Positions 30,137 to 42,851 of a DNA stretch of 64,000 nucleotides are shown here, piece by piece. The notes under the pieces were generated by a model. That model searched no databases. It worked only from the letters and a program-made list of their open reading frames with translations, and was not told the DNA's origin. The stretch is taken from the NCBI RefSeq assembly GCF_035582795.1, contig NC_134373.1:14034001-14098000 (forward strand), written 5' to 3'. Every line of letters begins with the position of its first letter. Within the stretch, counting starts at the first letter, position 1. Origin of the DNA: Mycteria americana (taxonomy: Eukaryota; Chordata; Aves; Ciconiiformes; Ciconiidae). The translations under genes were made by a program, and so were the position numbers.

Positions 30137-30277
30137 CGGCACGTTTTCTGGCACTAGTGGAACTTAGAGTATGTAAAGTATAGAACAAATTCTCTCCCTG
30201 TGCCAAGAGTGTAGTACTGCTGTCTAACATTGTAGCATCTAGTGCTTTCACTTGGAAGCGCAAAATGTGGTTGACCT
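30137..30277 (-). pseudogene. ICA1L: Probable ICA1L penultimate coding exon, strongly diverged
   Basis: A clear acceptor CTCTCTTTCAG and donor GTAAGA bound 141 bases. One open frame contains HILRF, then LLAQGENLFYTLHTLSSTSARK, which fits the order HSSRF ... WVSQEESEL ... of the ICA1L C-terminal region. In that frame the exon ends with one leftover base, whereas the next exon needs phase 0; splicing them would create an early stop. Confidence 0.5.
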
Positions 30278-30410
30278 CTGAAAGAGAGAAAAATGGATTT
30301 GTGGTAACTTCTCAAGTATAGTGGGAGCCTAAAAGGACAGTAGCACTAAAGGTCACATGTTGGTTTATTTTTCCATTGGAAATTCAGATGTTATCACTTT
30401 TGCTGATAAC

Positions 30411-30446
30411 TTTTTGAGAAGTAATGAGTTTTTGAGAAGTAATGAA
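30411..30446. repeat. 18-bp tandem duplication
   Basis: Two copies of TTTTTGAGAAGTAATGA side by side, in the ICA1L locus just upstream of the 30137-30277 exon. Confidence 0.85.
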
Positions 30447-33400
30447 TTGGAGATCAACTACAAGCTTAAGATGCTATAAAATATGAGCTATGAGATCCAA
30501 GACACAGGCTATGCTGTGGTGACTCAATTATAAATTAGCAGTTATTCCAGTTATTTGGATTTTGTCTTTCCTTTGAGCAGTTTAAGGAAATAATGCCCAA
30601 GTAGATATTATTAACTGCATCAATATTATCCTTTTCTGATTTTTGTGTAGTGCTGGACACTACATATTTCACGTTTAAAAACATGTGCTACAAGACCTAC
30701 AATTATTGTAAGAATTAGAGATGGTTCTTTTTATTTTTGCTTTTGGCTGAAGTACTGATACAGATTTAAAGAACACTAGATCTGTATTTGCGTGCAAGAA
30801 AATCTCACCTAAATTTTAAAAGGAATTTTTTTAGTACATTTCCTGGAACGTCTACAAGAATTCAGTTTATTCAATCCAAGCCTATTTCTGACTCTTATTT
30901 TCTTTTACAATAACAGTCTAGAAAAAGCAACCCGGACAAAGTATTTCAAAATGTTTGTTTGAAGAGTGTGCATTCAAATTACAAAATTCTGAATCCAACA
31001 CATTTTTGAAAAGTGTTTGAAAAGATGCAGTCCTGTTCCTGGAGAAGAGGGTGGTCCACACATAGTTATTTCCTGTTTGCATTAGTCAGTAGTGGAACTG
31101 AGGATGCTGAGGGTGCAGAGAGGTCCATGCCTCTGTCCCATGCGATGCCTGTGTCTCAGGTTATATGGGGACTGAAGAGCTTTCCCCATCTGCAGCAACT
31201 CAATTTACCTCTAAATATTTTGACCTTCCTCTCAGCATGCACTTACGGTCTGAATGGTGCAAGTATTGCTGTGCCGTATCGTGATTGCTTGGTAATGTAG
31301 ATTTGTCCCTAATAACACTACAATAATTTTAGACCAAATCATTTTGCTATGAGAGTCTTGCTGTTGTTTTCAGTGAAAGTAAGACCCAGTCTTTGTCACA
31401 GAAAATAGTTGTGGACCTATGATATTTTGCAGATATTTAATCCTGATATTTTCAGCGCTGCAAAGATAGGAAGCCAGAGGAACTGGCTATGCTTTCTGAT
31501 CGTGTAATTGACTCCTGAGATGGCTGCCTACCTTGAAGACTTAAAAATGTATTTTCACTTTGCTGGATGATCTCTCCAATACGGGATGAATCAGAACTTA
31601 CTACGGGATCCAGATTCCCGGAGTGTTATTAGGATATTTTGAGAATTGACTACTTGTCCTATTCTTTCAATTTTCTGGTTGCTAATACATAACAGAATTT
31701 TACTTGTCTTCCTTTAGTTCTCTAGTTGTCTTCTCTCCTGCAAAACTTAACAATGCGTAAAGTAGGACAGTGGGATGTAATGTCTTTATGTGTAAACTTG
31801 TTCAGATAACTGTAGTATAACCTAGTTTCAGGAAGAAAAATTAATTTCTGTAAGTAATGAAGTTTTCATTTGGTTGTTACTGGATTTCAGATGGCATTTC
31901 TTAAATGAGTGCATGTTCTCATTTGAAAGTCCAGGGTCTTGAGAAATCTTTTCATGCTTTAGAGTAACTAATTCTGCAAGTGGCATAGAACTAGCTTGTT
32001 GGCCACTATACAGAGGACAGAGCAAAGTTTTTGCTCTCTGTAGCTGTATTTGGACATTTTACGCCATAGTTGGTTTGATTCATCCTAACATTGGGTGTGT
32101 CTGTAAGGCATTAGCCAGCTGTTCCTCTCTTTTGCAGAAGGTTATCACGCATATGCCTCTGACTGGGAAGCATTTGAAAATGTATGCTAGCATCTTGGGC
32201 TGTGCAACTCATGGTCTGCCAGGTTGAAACACTCCCTCCTCCTCCTCTTGCAGCACTTTGTGTGGAAAATGTTAATGATGTTAATGTGTTTCAGTACACA
32301 ACAGCTGGGTTTTTCGAACCATCTGGGCTACAGGTGAGGAGTAATGATTTTTATGATACTTCTTGTTGCTGTCTACATTAACCCTAGGGTATTTATTAAG
32401 GTTGATCTCATGGAAAAGCGGCTCCATCTACCCTCTCTTCTGAAGAACAGTAATAGGAAGTGTCAAAAAGTACTTTTGAATACAGGTGTTAAAGGCATTT
32501 TTTGTTTCTTGAATTTTCTTACCTTTTTCTGGGCTTAAAAGCTGAGAACATCAGGCTTGCTTATCTGCATGTTGTTTCTTCATTGAACTTCTGTCTTCTG
32601 AACTTCTGGAATAACTCCAGAAACAAAATTAGGCCTGAGCTGAAGAAACACTGCCAAAGAGCTGAAAATTAAAGCCAGCAGGCCAGAAGAAATTCCCAAA
32701 CAAATGTGTATGCATGGGGTGGGTCAGTCCCATCATTACTTGTTAAAGAAATAATTATATAAAAGTTAGATGACAAAGTATTTGCAGTAGTATTGTTTAA
32801 AGGTTACATCATTCTTGCAAAAATTGGGCGTTATATTTTGGAAAGTTCCTTTAAAAAGGACAACGAGAGATTTGACTTTGAGTCTCCATTGTTTGTAATA
32901 TCCTCTTTCAGCATGAAAATATTTTCCGTTCCCATCAGTTTTGTCGGTTTTTTTATTTGGCAAACATGAATATTTTTCCTGAACTTTAAGTAGAATGAAA
33001 AAACATTATTTTTGTTGGCTTGCAGATATTGTAGCTTCCCCTCCAGTAAGACTGGCAGATTTATTTTTAGAGATGTTGTACCAATATATATCTTACACAG
33101 TTATTTAGTGAAAGCAGATTAGACAAGCCTACAGAAAAGGTTTCGTTTAGGGCTTGCTTGCAAGATTTGAGAGTGAGCTATATGTGACAGAGAATATAGT
33201 TCTCTGTGAATATGCAGTAGGTTTTACTCCATGGTTACACAGCTATCTGCTTAGTGCTCTTGGCTGTCTCCATCTCCCTCTGATCCAGCTCCAAAGGGAC
33301 TACTTCTGACATTCCAAACTGCTGAGCAGCTTTCTGACAGCTGCCATTGAGATCGGAATAAAAACAAAACTGTTTTCTTTGCCTTCCTCCCAAGTGTGGA

Positions 33401-35686
33401 TCAGGTGAAAACAGAGCCAATTTCTCGTGTGTGCCAGCTCTACCCCACTGCTCCATCGCTGCTGTTGGGGTGGTCACCTCTGATGTGCAGCTGTCCCCTT
33501 AAGAAGACAACCAAAGACTGAGAGCTGGAGTTGCACTTTGAGAGAGGAGAAACAATAAATCACTGGCTTTGCACTTCTAAGGCCTGGAGACATGAGCCGT
33601 TGTGTATGGAGGGAACTGCCTGGCATTTCTGGTGAGGTGGTCCAAGATACACAGCAATCATTCTTTACCATTTCACCATGGTGCTGGACCTTAACCTGTA
33701 GTATTCAGGCCTGTAGAAAAACTATCTTAGGTGCCTTTCAAGTGTTTAATAACTTAAGTTTTAACTTTCCTGTTCCTGGTAACTAAGTTAACCTAAAAGA
33801 TTAAGCACAATTAATCTTAAGAAAAGATTAATTTAATGTTTTCTAAAAAAATTTAAAGAAAATACATTATAATAAATCTGCTGCTCCTTTGTCTTCATGG
33901 GTATTTCCATCCATTTGGTCTACATTCTAATAGATACAACAATCTGGGTACACCTTCTGCAAAGATCTCATTTGACTGTAGCTTCTCTGTCCTCTGCCTG
34001 CTTCAGCGGCTTGGCCCGCAGTAGCCTGAAGGATTTCGTAGTATAGAGGACCTGATGCTGCTCTCTACTCGGCCTCACTAGCGTGCAAACAGCTTGCTCC
34101 ATGGAGGAGCTCTTTGCATCAAAAAGTTGCAGATCTGAGCTGTGTGGATATGTAGCTGATCACATGTGATAGCATTTCTTTCTTTGCTAATCTGCTGTAC
34201 TGTATGAGGAAGAAATTCACTCTGAAAGCAAGTTCCTTCCTATGCGGTTGGATGGGTCCAGGCACAAGGGAACTAGGAGGGTTCAGGTAGCTAGTGATGT
34301 GCATGATGGGGATGAATTGACACCGCTCAGTGTACTTCTGGCATGCCTTTGTCTGTTACGGTGACTATGTTAATTGCTGAGATAAGTCAAGTTTCTTGAA
34401 AGAAAATTGCTATGCATTCATGTGTCCTACCTATTCCAGTTTCTGTTGTGACAGAACTTTCTTTAATGAGGTTAACCTGAACAGAGTAAGAACGAATTGA
34501 ACAGAGTGCTCGTGATGCAGGTTGTGTTCAAATCTTAGTGATCTGCCTGCTGTACAGACAAGGAGAGCCTACATCTCCCTCGTGCTGATTTTGTATTTGG
34601 TCAACCCTAGCTACTTCAGTGGAAACCCCTCTGACTTTGTGCTGACGTCAGGGAAAGGAGGTCACTACTATGAAGGTATGTAACTTTTTTTTTTTTAAAT
34701 TCGGTAGATATAAATTAATGAACATGTCATAATTTACGCACGTGACATAATACTACCAGAAACGCTGAAATTTAAAACTGTTGTAATGTGAAAGAAAAGA
34801 TACTTATACTATTATAAGTAAGGTGAAAAAGAAGAAAAATGAGAGACTGCAAGCTGAAGGAAAAGATTAGAAATTTGCAAATAGTCTTTTTTTAGTTGGT
34901 TTTTTGGTTGGTGGTTGTTGGGGTTTTTTTTGTGGTGGTTTTTTTTAAGAATTCTGGGAAGCAGATACTTCCTTCCTAATAAAACATGTAGAGAATGTTT
35001 ATGATTCTTCTGGACTCCAGCTTATTTTTTGTGCTTACTTATTGATATTTCTGGAAATGTCATCTTTCTTCTCTCCGCATTCTTCAGTGGGATTGTTTAA
35101 GGGAGACTCCTGTAATGGCTAGGACAAAAAAAATCTTTCTTAAGAAAGAAAGAACACATTGACCTATTGTTCCATCTCTCCGATTTATTCGTTTATACAG
35201 TGCAAAATGTGTAATGATGTTCTCTCAAGTATCTGCTTGTAAAAATAGTTTCAATAATGTGTTTAGAAACTCTTACGGAAATTCTGGTTACACTTCATAA
35301 CACTGGGACTGTTTATATTTCCTCAGGAAGATGATGATATGCCAAAATTTTGGTCACACTTAACAAGAAGATTCCATTTCTAAGTTACAATGCTGTATAG
35401 CCGTTTACTAATTTAATCCGATTTTTTAAAATTCTATAAAAATACTTTTATAGATGGAATTTTAATATACAATATGGCCAAAGAGCTTTAAAAGGGGAAA
35501 AAGTGAAGGAGGAGGAGGAGGAGAAATGTTTCATACTTCAATATAGATTGGCAAATGAGCATGGGGAGTGACCTTGAATGTGCTGAATGCATTTCAGCTG
35601 TTTAATTCTAGATTAAATGATCATTTTCCTGTTCTGAAACTTTGCATCTGTAGGAAAGCCATTGTCTTAGTATGAAAGAAATTTAC

Positions 35687-35781
35687 CTCCTGTGCAACAG
35701 AATTATATGGATGGAAGTCCACAGGCTGTTCAAGGACTTTGGACATGAGCTGAGCTATTTTGCAGAAACGCAGAAAGGTTA
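35687..35781 (-). pseudogene. ICA1L: ICA1L AH-domain exon, diverged
   Basis: Ninety-five bases between an acceptor CTCCCTTAG and a good donor GTAAAT. In the homologous frame it reads TFLRFCKIAQLMSKV and then DFHPYNSVA, aligning with LLGFWKKTARMMSQI and GFHPYDFVA of ICA1L. The family Trp is replaced by Cys and a codon is missing. The frame is open, but divergence is higher than in the flanking genes. Confidence 0.65.
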
Positions 35782-36149
35782 CTAAGGGAGTTAATTGAAC
35801 TAAGGGAGGGAAAGAAGTCATTGAACAAATTTAAAGCTGGGTGCTATTTGTGTCGTTGTTTAACTGTCTGGTTCTACAATATGTGGATCTCAAACAATTG
35901 GCTTCCTATTCAATTCACTTTTTTAAAAAAAGTATACGAGATATCTCAAGCTTGAAAAACACAATCCAATCTTACAGCCATTTCTTCATAAAGCTTCATA
36001 TATTCTAAAACTGGAAGACTCACTACTGAGCACGCAGTTCTCCTGTCCAGATACTTGCACGTGTGATTTTTGGACAGAAGGATAATTGGAAGATTCAAGG
36101 GTAAATGAGCACAGAATCTTTTACTTGCTTAGAGGAAGACAAGGAATTA

Positions 36150-36425
36150 GGACTCAGCCTTTCCTTAGGACGAGAGGAAATGGCCTCAAGTTGTGTCAGG
36201 AGAGGTTTAGATTGGATATTAGGAAAAATTTCTTTACTGGAAGGGTGGTCAAGCATTGGAATAGGCTGCCCAGAGGGGTGGTGGAGTCACCATCCCTGGA
36301 GGAGTTCAAAAAACGTGTAGATGTGGCACTTAGGGACATGGTTTAGTAGGCGTGGAGGTGTTGGGTTGACGGTTGGACTAGATGATCTTAGAGGTCTTTT
36401 CCAACCTTAATGATTCTATGATTAT
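36150..36425 (+). mobile_element. CR1 LINE, 5'-truncated 3' end
   Basis: The sequence has TAGGACGAGAGGAAATGGCC, GGCTGCCCAGAGGGGTGGTG, GAGTCACCATCCCTGGAGG, GTTGACGGTTGGACTAGATG and GAGGTCTTTTCCAACC, ending ATTCTATGATTATTT. This is the typical 3' end of a common avian CR1 subfamily with the octamer tail. It is well preserved, so younger than the copy at 15050. It lies antisense within the ICA1L locus. The short frames here are remnants of the CR1 3' region. Confidence 0.9.
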
Positions 36426-39239
36426 TTCTTTCCAGAAGGCTTTGCAGATGACATGTCTTTGCCTCCACTTAAATCATGGTGAACTTGTTGGCAACCAGTA
36501 CTTTGTCTAGTGTAGACAGTACTTGTCTGGATGAGTGAACGTTTACTTTTTGGAATTCCCCATTTTGCTTGCAGTTGTCCTGGGATTCATCTTTCATCCA
36601 CAGCAATGCTCCTCTCTATTCCATGCAGGCTTGTTCCAGAGAGTATCAGATACTGTATTTTTATGGCTGAATGTTGGTAGTTTCTGCCCAAGGCGAGGTG
36701 GGCCAATCAGAAGGTAAAAGAAGAAAAAAGAGTAAAATACACAAGAGCGCAAGTGAGCAGAATGTTTTGGGGAAACATGGGAGAAGTAGACTTACTGTAA
36801 TTACAGCATAGTTACAATTAAGACTTCAGCCTTCATGTTTATCAGCATTCACACACAGGCTGCCCCTTATTGCCTTCTTACTGCATGGCAAGAATAATAA
36901 TAAATGCTGAGCTAAAAGATGGCACATAAAGTTGATTTTCTTCCATTCTATGCCCCAAAGCATAAAACTACCAGAGATGCCTGTTCCATAAATGCAACCC
37001 TGTATTTACAGCAATAACAGGAACCTGTTTGCGTGCTCATGGCCAACAGTGCATCCAAACACTGCAAACGCCCGACTTAGGCAATGCCCATTTTCTCTCT
37101 GCCTTCCATGTCAAGAAGCAGAGCAAACCTCTGGGATCATGAAGGGTAAGTACATGCAGTATTTATTGAAATTCCCAGCATTCTGAATGTAAACAGAATT
37201 AAAATGCCATACTCCTACACTCCTGCCAACTCTCAGTAGACAAGTGGGTGAAGGATCTGGTTTTGACAGCAAGGTGTGTGTCTGTCTACTCAGCAGTAGC
37301 GTTGAACTCACCTTCAATCTGTTGACTGAAAATGTCCGGTAATAGCTTGAGTGTCTAACAACAGCTATTGCTTATTGTTGCCCGGGCGCTTTAACAGTAA
37401 GATCCCTCCGACAGAATTGCGTAGGGCTTTGCAAAGTGTTAGCGTATCAGGCTGAAGTTTTGGATTTGGTATGTCTCTGTGGATGGGCCTATATTAATAT
37501 TCGGTCTGAGGTGGTTGTGTAGCCCAATCTGAACAGGAGAATGATGTGTGGGAAAGAAATAGAGCAGGTACACGGCTTGAACTGTCTTGAATGGTAGGGA
37601 AGAAAGAGGTGTGTAGAGCTCCCTTTTATCGCCAGATCATCAACACCTGCTAGCTTGTACTTCGCGTACATCAGAGTTTAGGAAAGTGGTTTTCTCTTCA
37701 GGTATAAAATGGCTTTTACTTTTGACACATGTCCCTCCAAATACCTCTGCACCATATACATGCACGCTCTCTGAACCATACCTTCAATTGAATTAACAGC
37801 AGTGCATTGAACTGAGTGAATGGGGACTATTTAAAAAAAAAAAAGTTGAAAACCTTTGCTGTGCAGAAGAAAGGAGAATCCTTCCCTTGACATCTGTCCT
37901 TTTTCCAGCCTCACTTGCATTCTGCTCTGCCTGAAACATTAATGAAGAGCCCTAGCTTATTTTCGTCCTCAGATACGGCTATAAAAAGAAGTAATTGAAA
38001 AATAAAATGTGTGGCAATTCCCATTTATTGACTGTTTTTATCATGAGTACTCTGGGGGTGGCAGAACAAGCACATTGTTCAAACTGATAAGATGCGTAAA
38101 AAACCCCTTCAGGTTTTGACAACATTTGCCGTTGGATGTGGTGTACGTGGGGTTGAGGGGGAATTAATTAAAAAAACAGTCACTAATGTCCATGTCAGAC
38201 TTCATGTGGAACAATGGTGAAGTGATGGGCGTTGGGAAGGAAAAAAATGCAAAGGGATATATAGGCACGCTATAAAGGAAGATGAATGTGAATATTTTAC
38301 TGTATTATTAAATCTGGTACTTTTTGCTGGTTTTCTACGTAAATGTCTTTAATTGAACTCTGGGGCTTAAGAAGGCATTCCTAGCAATGTAATGTTTCCA
38401 AGAATTTTAAAAAGGGAAATTTTTCTATTATTTTTCTTGAGACTTATGGAAGCTTAGAAAAAATTATAATATCTGTGTGATATATATTAAAAATTCCCTA
38501 AATAACAAAAAAAGGCAAAAAGTTGAAAATAAATGGGGGAGCGTGTGTATATTTTTTTTTTATATATCCATGAACATTTTGAAAGAAATCTGAATATTTA
38601 ATACTTTTGAAATGCTCATTATGAACAGGAGACAGCATTTTGAAAGGCTATGCAGTTGTAATGTAATTCTAAATATTAATTTCCAAACCATTTCCCATAA
38701 ATGTTCTTAACATATCTGTAAAATACTGATTTTACTATCCCAAGGTGTTTTTTGTTTTTGTTCTGGTTTGGGTTTTTTTTGTTGGTTTTGTTTGTTTGGT
38801 TGGTTTTTTTGAGGATCAAGGGGTAAAGGTGCAAGGGAGGGGGAACTTTTCCATAAACTTTCCACCTTAGTAGTCCTGTTACGCTGTGTTATTTATAATG
38901 AATAGCACACTTGCAATTACATACTATTATGCCAGCATTAAATTTGTAATTGGAAAGACATAAAATCCTTTTTAATCCATAATTTTTTTTTGTATAAGGC
39001 ACCCTTAAAGTTTTCAAGGGTTATAAAGTTCTTCCTTCATTACAATTATAGCTTCAGTATTAGGCCCTGCAAAGTCTAGTTAGGTTAAATATTTAACAAA
39101 GGACTTTGTTTTCTTCTATTTGTGAAAATGCAGCATTAATGTATTTTTTCATGAAATCTCAAACCTAATCTCTCAGTGGTCAATCCGAAGCAGTGATTGC
39201 CTCCACAAATGTTTTAATGTATCCCAATGTTATAGGCTA

Positions 39240-39283
39240 TATAAATATATATATATATTAAAAAAAATATATAGAGAGAGATA
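39240..39283. repeat. TA-rich microsatellite
   Basis: An ATATAT stretch with A-run and AGAGAGAG segment, within the ICA1L locus. Confidence 0.85.
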
Positions 39284-40609
39284 ATATATCCCTAATGTTA
39301 CAGATACAGTATTTATTTAAATAATAAGAATGCTAAAAAGAAGGACAAAAGGAAGAAGAGCCTCAAACTAGAATAAACTTCTCACTGCATATGGTACCAT
39401 AAAAGTCCCTATGAGTATTCCTCAGTATTCGTCTAGTTAGTAGTAGATATTTGTGTAGGCCATCTGAATGGAACAAGAAAAACCCTTCAGAAAGAAATGT
39501 TGACGCATTATTTTGTAGACAGAATAAGTTAAACTATAACATTAAATTATATAAGCATCTAAATAAACAATATGAATTTAAATTTATAAAATTTAATATA
39601 TAACAGCATTCTTTTAGCTCAGAGCAATCAAGCTTCCTAGCAACAAAAAGAAAAGAAACTGCAAGTCAAGTTGAAAAAAATTCTTTTTTAGAGGTCATCG
39701 GGGCGTTTCTGTTGAGAAGGTCTTGTTTCAATACGGCGTTTCACTGGGCAGCAGTGCAATACAGGCAGAATCACATTCAAAGACTGAACCAGATTTCAAC
39801 TTGACATAAGCAGATGACATTTCTGTTTGAAACAAGAGTTGAACCTGACTGCTGACAAGTGCTGAGTGTATACTTGTAGACAACTTACGAAATATAATCA
39901 AGACAAAAGTCACACACACAAAAAAGAGTGGTGGTTCAAGCTATTTGTGCCTTTCATCGAAAGTAATTAGGACCACAGACACGGAGGGAGGGTTAGCTTC
40001 TGGAGAATGGGTGGTGGCTTAAGCGACAGGGGTGCAGACATCTGACTGTGCTTGTAGACCATGGGTTCTTCACAGAGCCCTGCTGTTCGTGTAGGAGAGG
40101 TGTTAGCAACCAGGGCTGCTGCTTATCACTTGAGCATCAGCGGTGCTTCCTTTCCACTTACCCCCTGTTCTTCAGGTTCTCAGTAATTCTTCTAAAGGTG
40201 GGGGAAAAACTTAACAATAGGGACATTTGCAGACTAAATGTAAATAACAAAAAGGTGTGTCAAAGGCAAATGCTGCCTGCCGTAATGGCCACAGTGTCAT
40301 AATGAAGTCAGTAATGTATGTGGGAAGAGAAATTCAGTGGCAATGCATTAGGCACCCGGAGTGTCTCCTGTATCGGAACATGTTAGCCTAAAGGTCAAAA
40401 CCTCATGTATTTAAAAGGAGGGAGACTTTTACCTCCTTGATCTTGATACTCCTATGAGGAATAAGAAACGAGATACTTCCCTTATAAAACACGGAGTGGG
40501 TGGCAAAATAAGGAGAGTAAATGGCAAGAAGATAACTACTGCAGAGGGAAATAAAAAAGCTTCTCTTTCTCTCTAACTTTTTACAGCAGCAGCCCTACAA
40601 ACTGCTGTG

Positions 40610-40780
40610 CCATAAATTGTAGAAGGGAATTAGAGAAGGCCAGTAGGAAATGGTGAAAGCAATGCTTGAGCCAGCTAAGCAAAATGATTAGCTTCAAATG
40701 TGTCTGCCAAGATATGAGATACAATTCAGACATCCCAAAACTGAAAGTATTTTTCAGTTGCTGCACTATACTGCGGCAAG
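40610..40780 (-). pseudogene. ICA1L: Weak ICA1L exon relic (AH-domain region)
   Basis: After an acceptor-like TCTTTTCTCAG, the - strand frame reads QQLKNTFSFGMSEL and, 20 residues on, LLSWLKH. In the intact family the same order is QEVATFSQRAVSDTL and then, about 24 residues later, ALLWMKD. Spacing and anchors agree but identity is low and no donor is evident, so this may be an advanced relic or a coincidence. Confidence 0.35.
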
Positions 40781-42851
40781 CTGAGAAAAGATTAGAAAAA
40801 GAGGTTTCTTTCATTAAAACAGCCTTCTCTGGTACACAGTCTAATATTATTATTCTCAAGAATGATCTGGTCAGCTAAAATTTTGTATCTCAATCTTCTG
40901 TGTACATCTAGCAAGCAATACTATAGATACTGCAGAGATTCACAATGGTGCATGGTGAGACGATGCACGGGTTGTAAACTGTTCTCCTTGCAAAAATGAT
41001 GGCTTCTTTTTAACGTGACACTCTGGACTTGTACATTTAAATGGCAGCAGACTAGAGGCTGGTAAAACTGAAATAGGGAAACTGTAGTCTCTTCATCTTC
41101 TCATCTTTGGTGAGTTCATGCTGGATTCTGTGGTGCCAGTATCTCAGGCAGCATTTTTCATATGAAACATCTGTTGTTTTGACTCCTCTGTTTAAAAAGA
41201 TTGGATTAGAAGGGGAGAAAAACCATCATCTCCTCCCCCTCACCATTCTGCTCCAAAGCTTAGTTACTATGAAGACAAATCTTATTTATTTCCTTCCAGA
41301 AAAGGCTTTGCTGACATGCGGTATTTGATTTTTTGGAAACTGGTTCTGACTCGGTTTTCAGCTACATCAAGATACAAGATCTAATTATTTTAAATTACGT
41401 TCAGATAGGCTGCATGTAAGCTCCTCTGTAAATCTATATTAAGTCCATCGATTTTGATAGGCTTCGCTGTCTTAACTGACATGCTCTGGAATTACAGCAG
41501 GGTAACTGAAACCAGAATCTGCTTAAATCTGTGCAGTTTAGATGTAGGAAACATTTTGTTTAGTGTTTTAACTGCAGGAGATAACTACTGGCTATAGTGC
41601 AGTCTTCTGAAAAGCAACACAGACTATCTGCTGAGGGTCTCTGTACGCTCTTAAATGTAAAGGCAAAACCGTATTATTATTTAATTTATTAATCTTTTAA
41701 ATGCTATGGATATATTAAGAGGACCACTTGCATGTTGATGCAAGATGGAAGAAAGATCTATTGTGTAACACCAAGAACTATACTTGATCCCTGCTCCGAG
41801 TATTAAAAACCTGCTGCCAGCAAATTCCAACACCTCATCCTATGCACAAAGTCCACCAAAATAACGAACTACCCATCCAAGATCTGCTGAAAGATAAGAT
41901 CTCTCATCTGATATTGAGAGTGGAAGAGTCAAAGATCACTGTGATCTTACAAGCACACAAACAGATTCTGGTCCCTGATGGAACTTGGTGAAATTCTGTC
42001 AGATTTTGACTTTTTTTTTAAAATTTTTTTCTAAACATCAAAAAGAGTGCCCAAATTTGTATGAATCTTCCAAGATTCAGGCTAACGTTGATGCAAAACC
42101 TGAGAGGGAAAGGATGGGAGAGAAATGGAAATTTGTGCTTTTTAAATTGGAAAACAAATTACTATATTTACTTTAACAGGGGACATTAGAAAACAGATGT
42201 TTGTTATGACTCCAAACCACATATCGTATGAACAACTCTTCCTGCTAATGCACACCCATGCCACACCTTCCAGACTTTTGTTCAAAATACACGCTTTCAG
42301 CACATGCCTCTGGGTCTCCGCATCCACTGTTCGATCAGTAATGTGCCTTCAGGCTTCAAAAAACTCAAACGAGGGATTTATGTCACCCAGTAGCCATCAA
42401 TGCTGCAAGTATTCTAAAAAAGGAGAGGGTAGCTTATTTGTCGTTGCCATCCTCCTGATCCCCAAAGAAGCCCTATATGACAGAAAGAATTCTCCATCTG
42501 GCTGGCAGACTGGTAACACTTTGGTTAATGCAGTAAGCTCAAAACTGCTAAGCTTTTCCACCAAACGTTAACTGTATGCGGGGATGTGTGCACAGACATG
42601 GTAATGACACCATTTAGAGTGGAGAATAATTTAAGAAAGTCCTCCTCTTTGATGCTGGATAGATTCAGAAAACAATAATGCAATTCCAACACTAGATACC
42701 ATATTTTGGGCTTCTCAAATGACACAAATGACTGAGACCGCCCTGTTGAAAGTAAGTAGTACTTGTTAGTGGCAGGAAAAATGATGCCATTTGCATGTAC
42801 TCATAGTCTATAACAATTCATACTGACACTGCTTACGATCCTTAGGTTTAT

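Noticed and set aside
36086-36346. 86-codon + strand frame as a gene
   Set aside because: It is a remnant of the CR1 3' region ([22 protein letters not shown] type), not a host gene.
39728-39919. Possible ICA1L exon (KLK motif, compared with FDKLKMDVCQK)
   Set aside because: After KLK the alignment fails and no good splice sites frame it; it could be chance.
41090-41180. Possible ICA1L exon after an acceptor-like TTTTTAAACAG on the - strand
   Set aside because: Some nucleotide similarity to the ETCTELLK region, but the frame is broken and the match is within what chance allows.
42140-42440. Possible ICA1L exon (frame with MDAETQ-like residues, compared with the family RDATQAGKMMDATGK)
   Set aside because: Only a few residues match, with no consistent spacing or splice sites, so it was left out.
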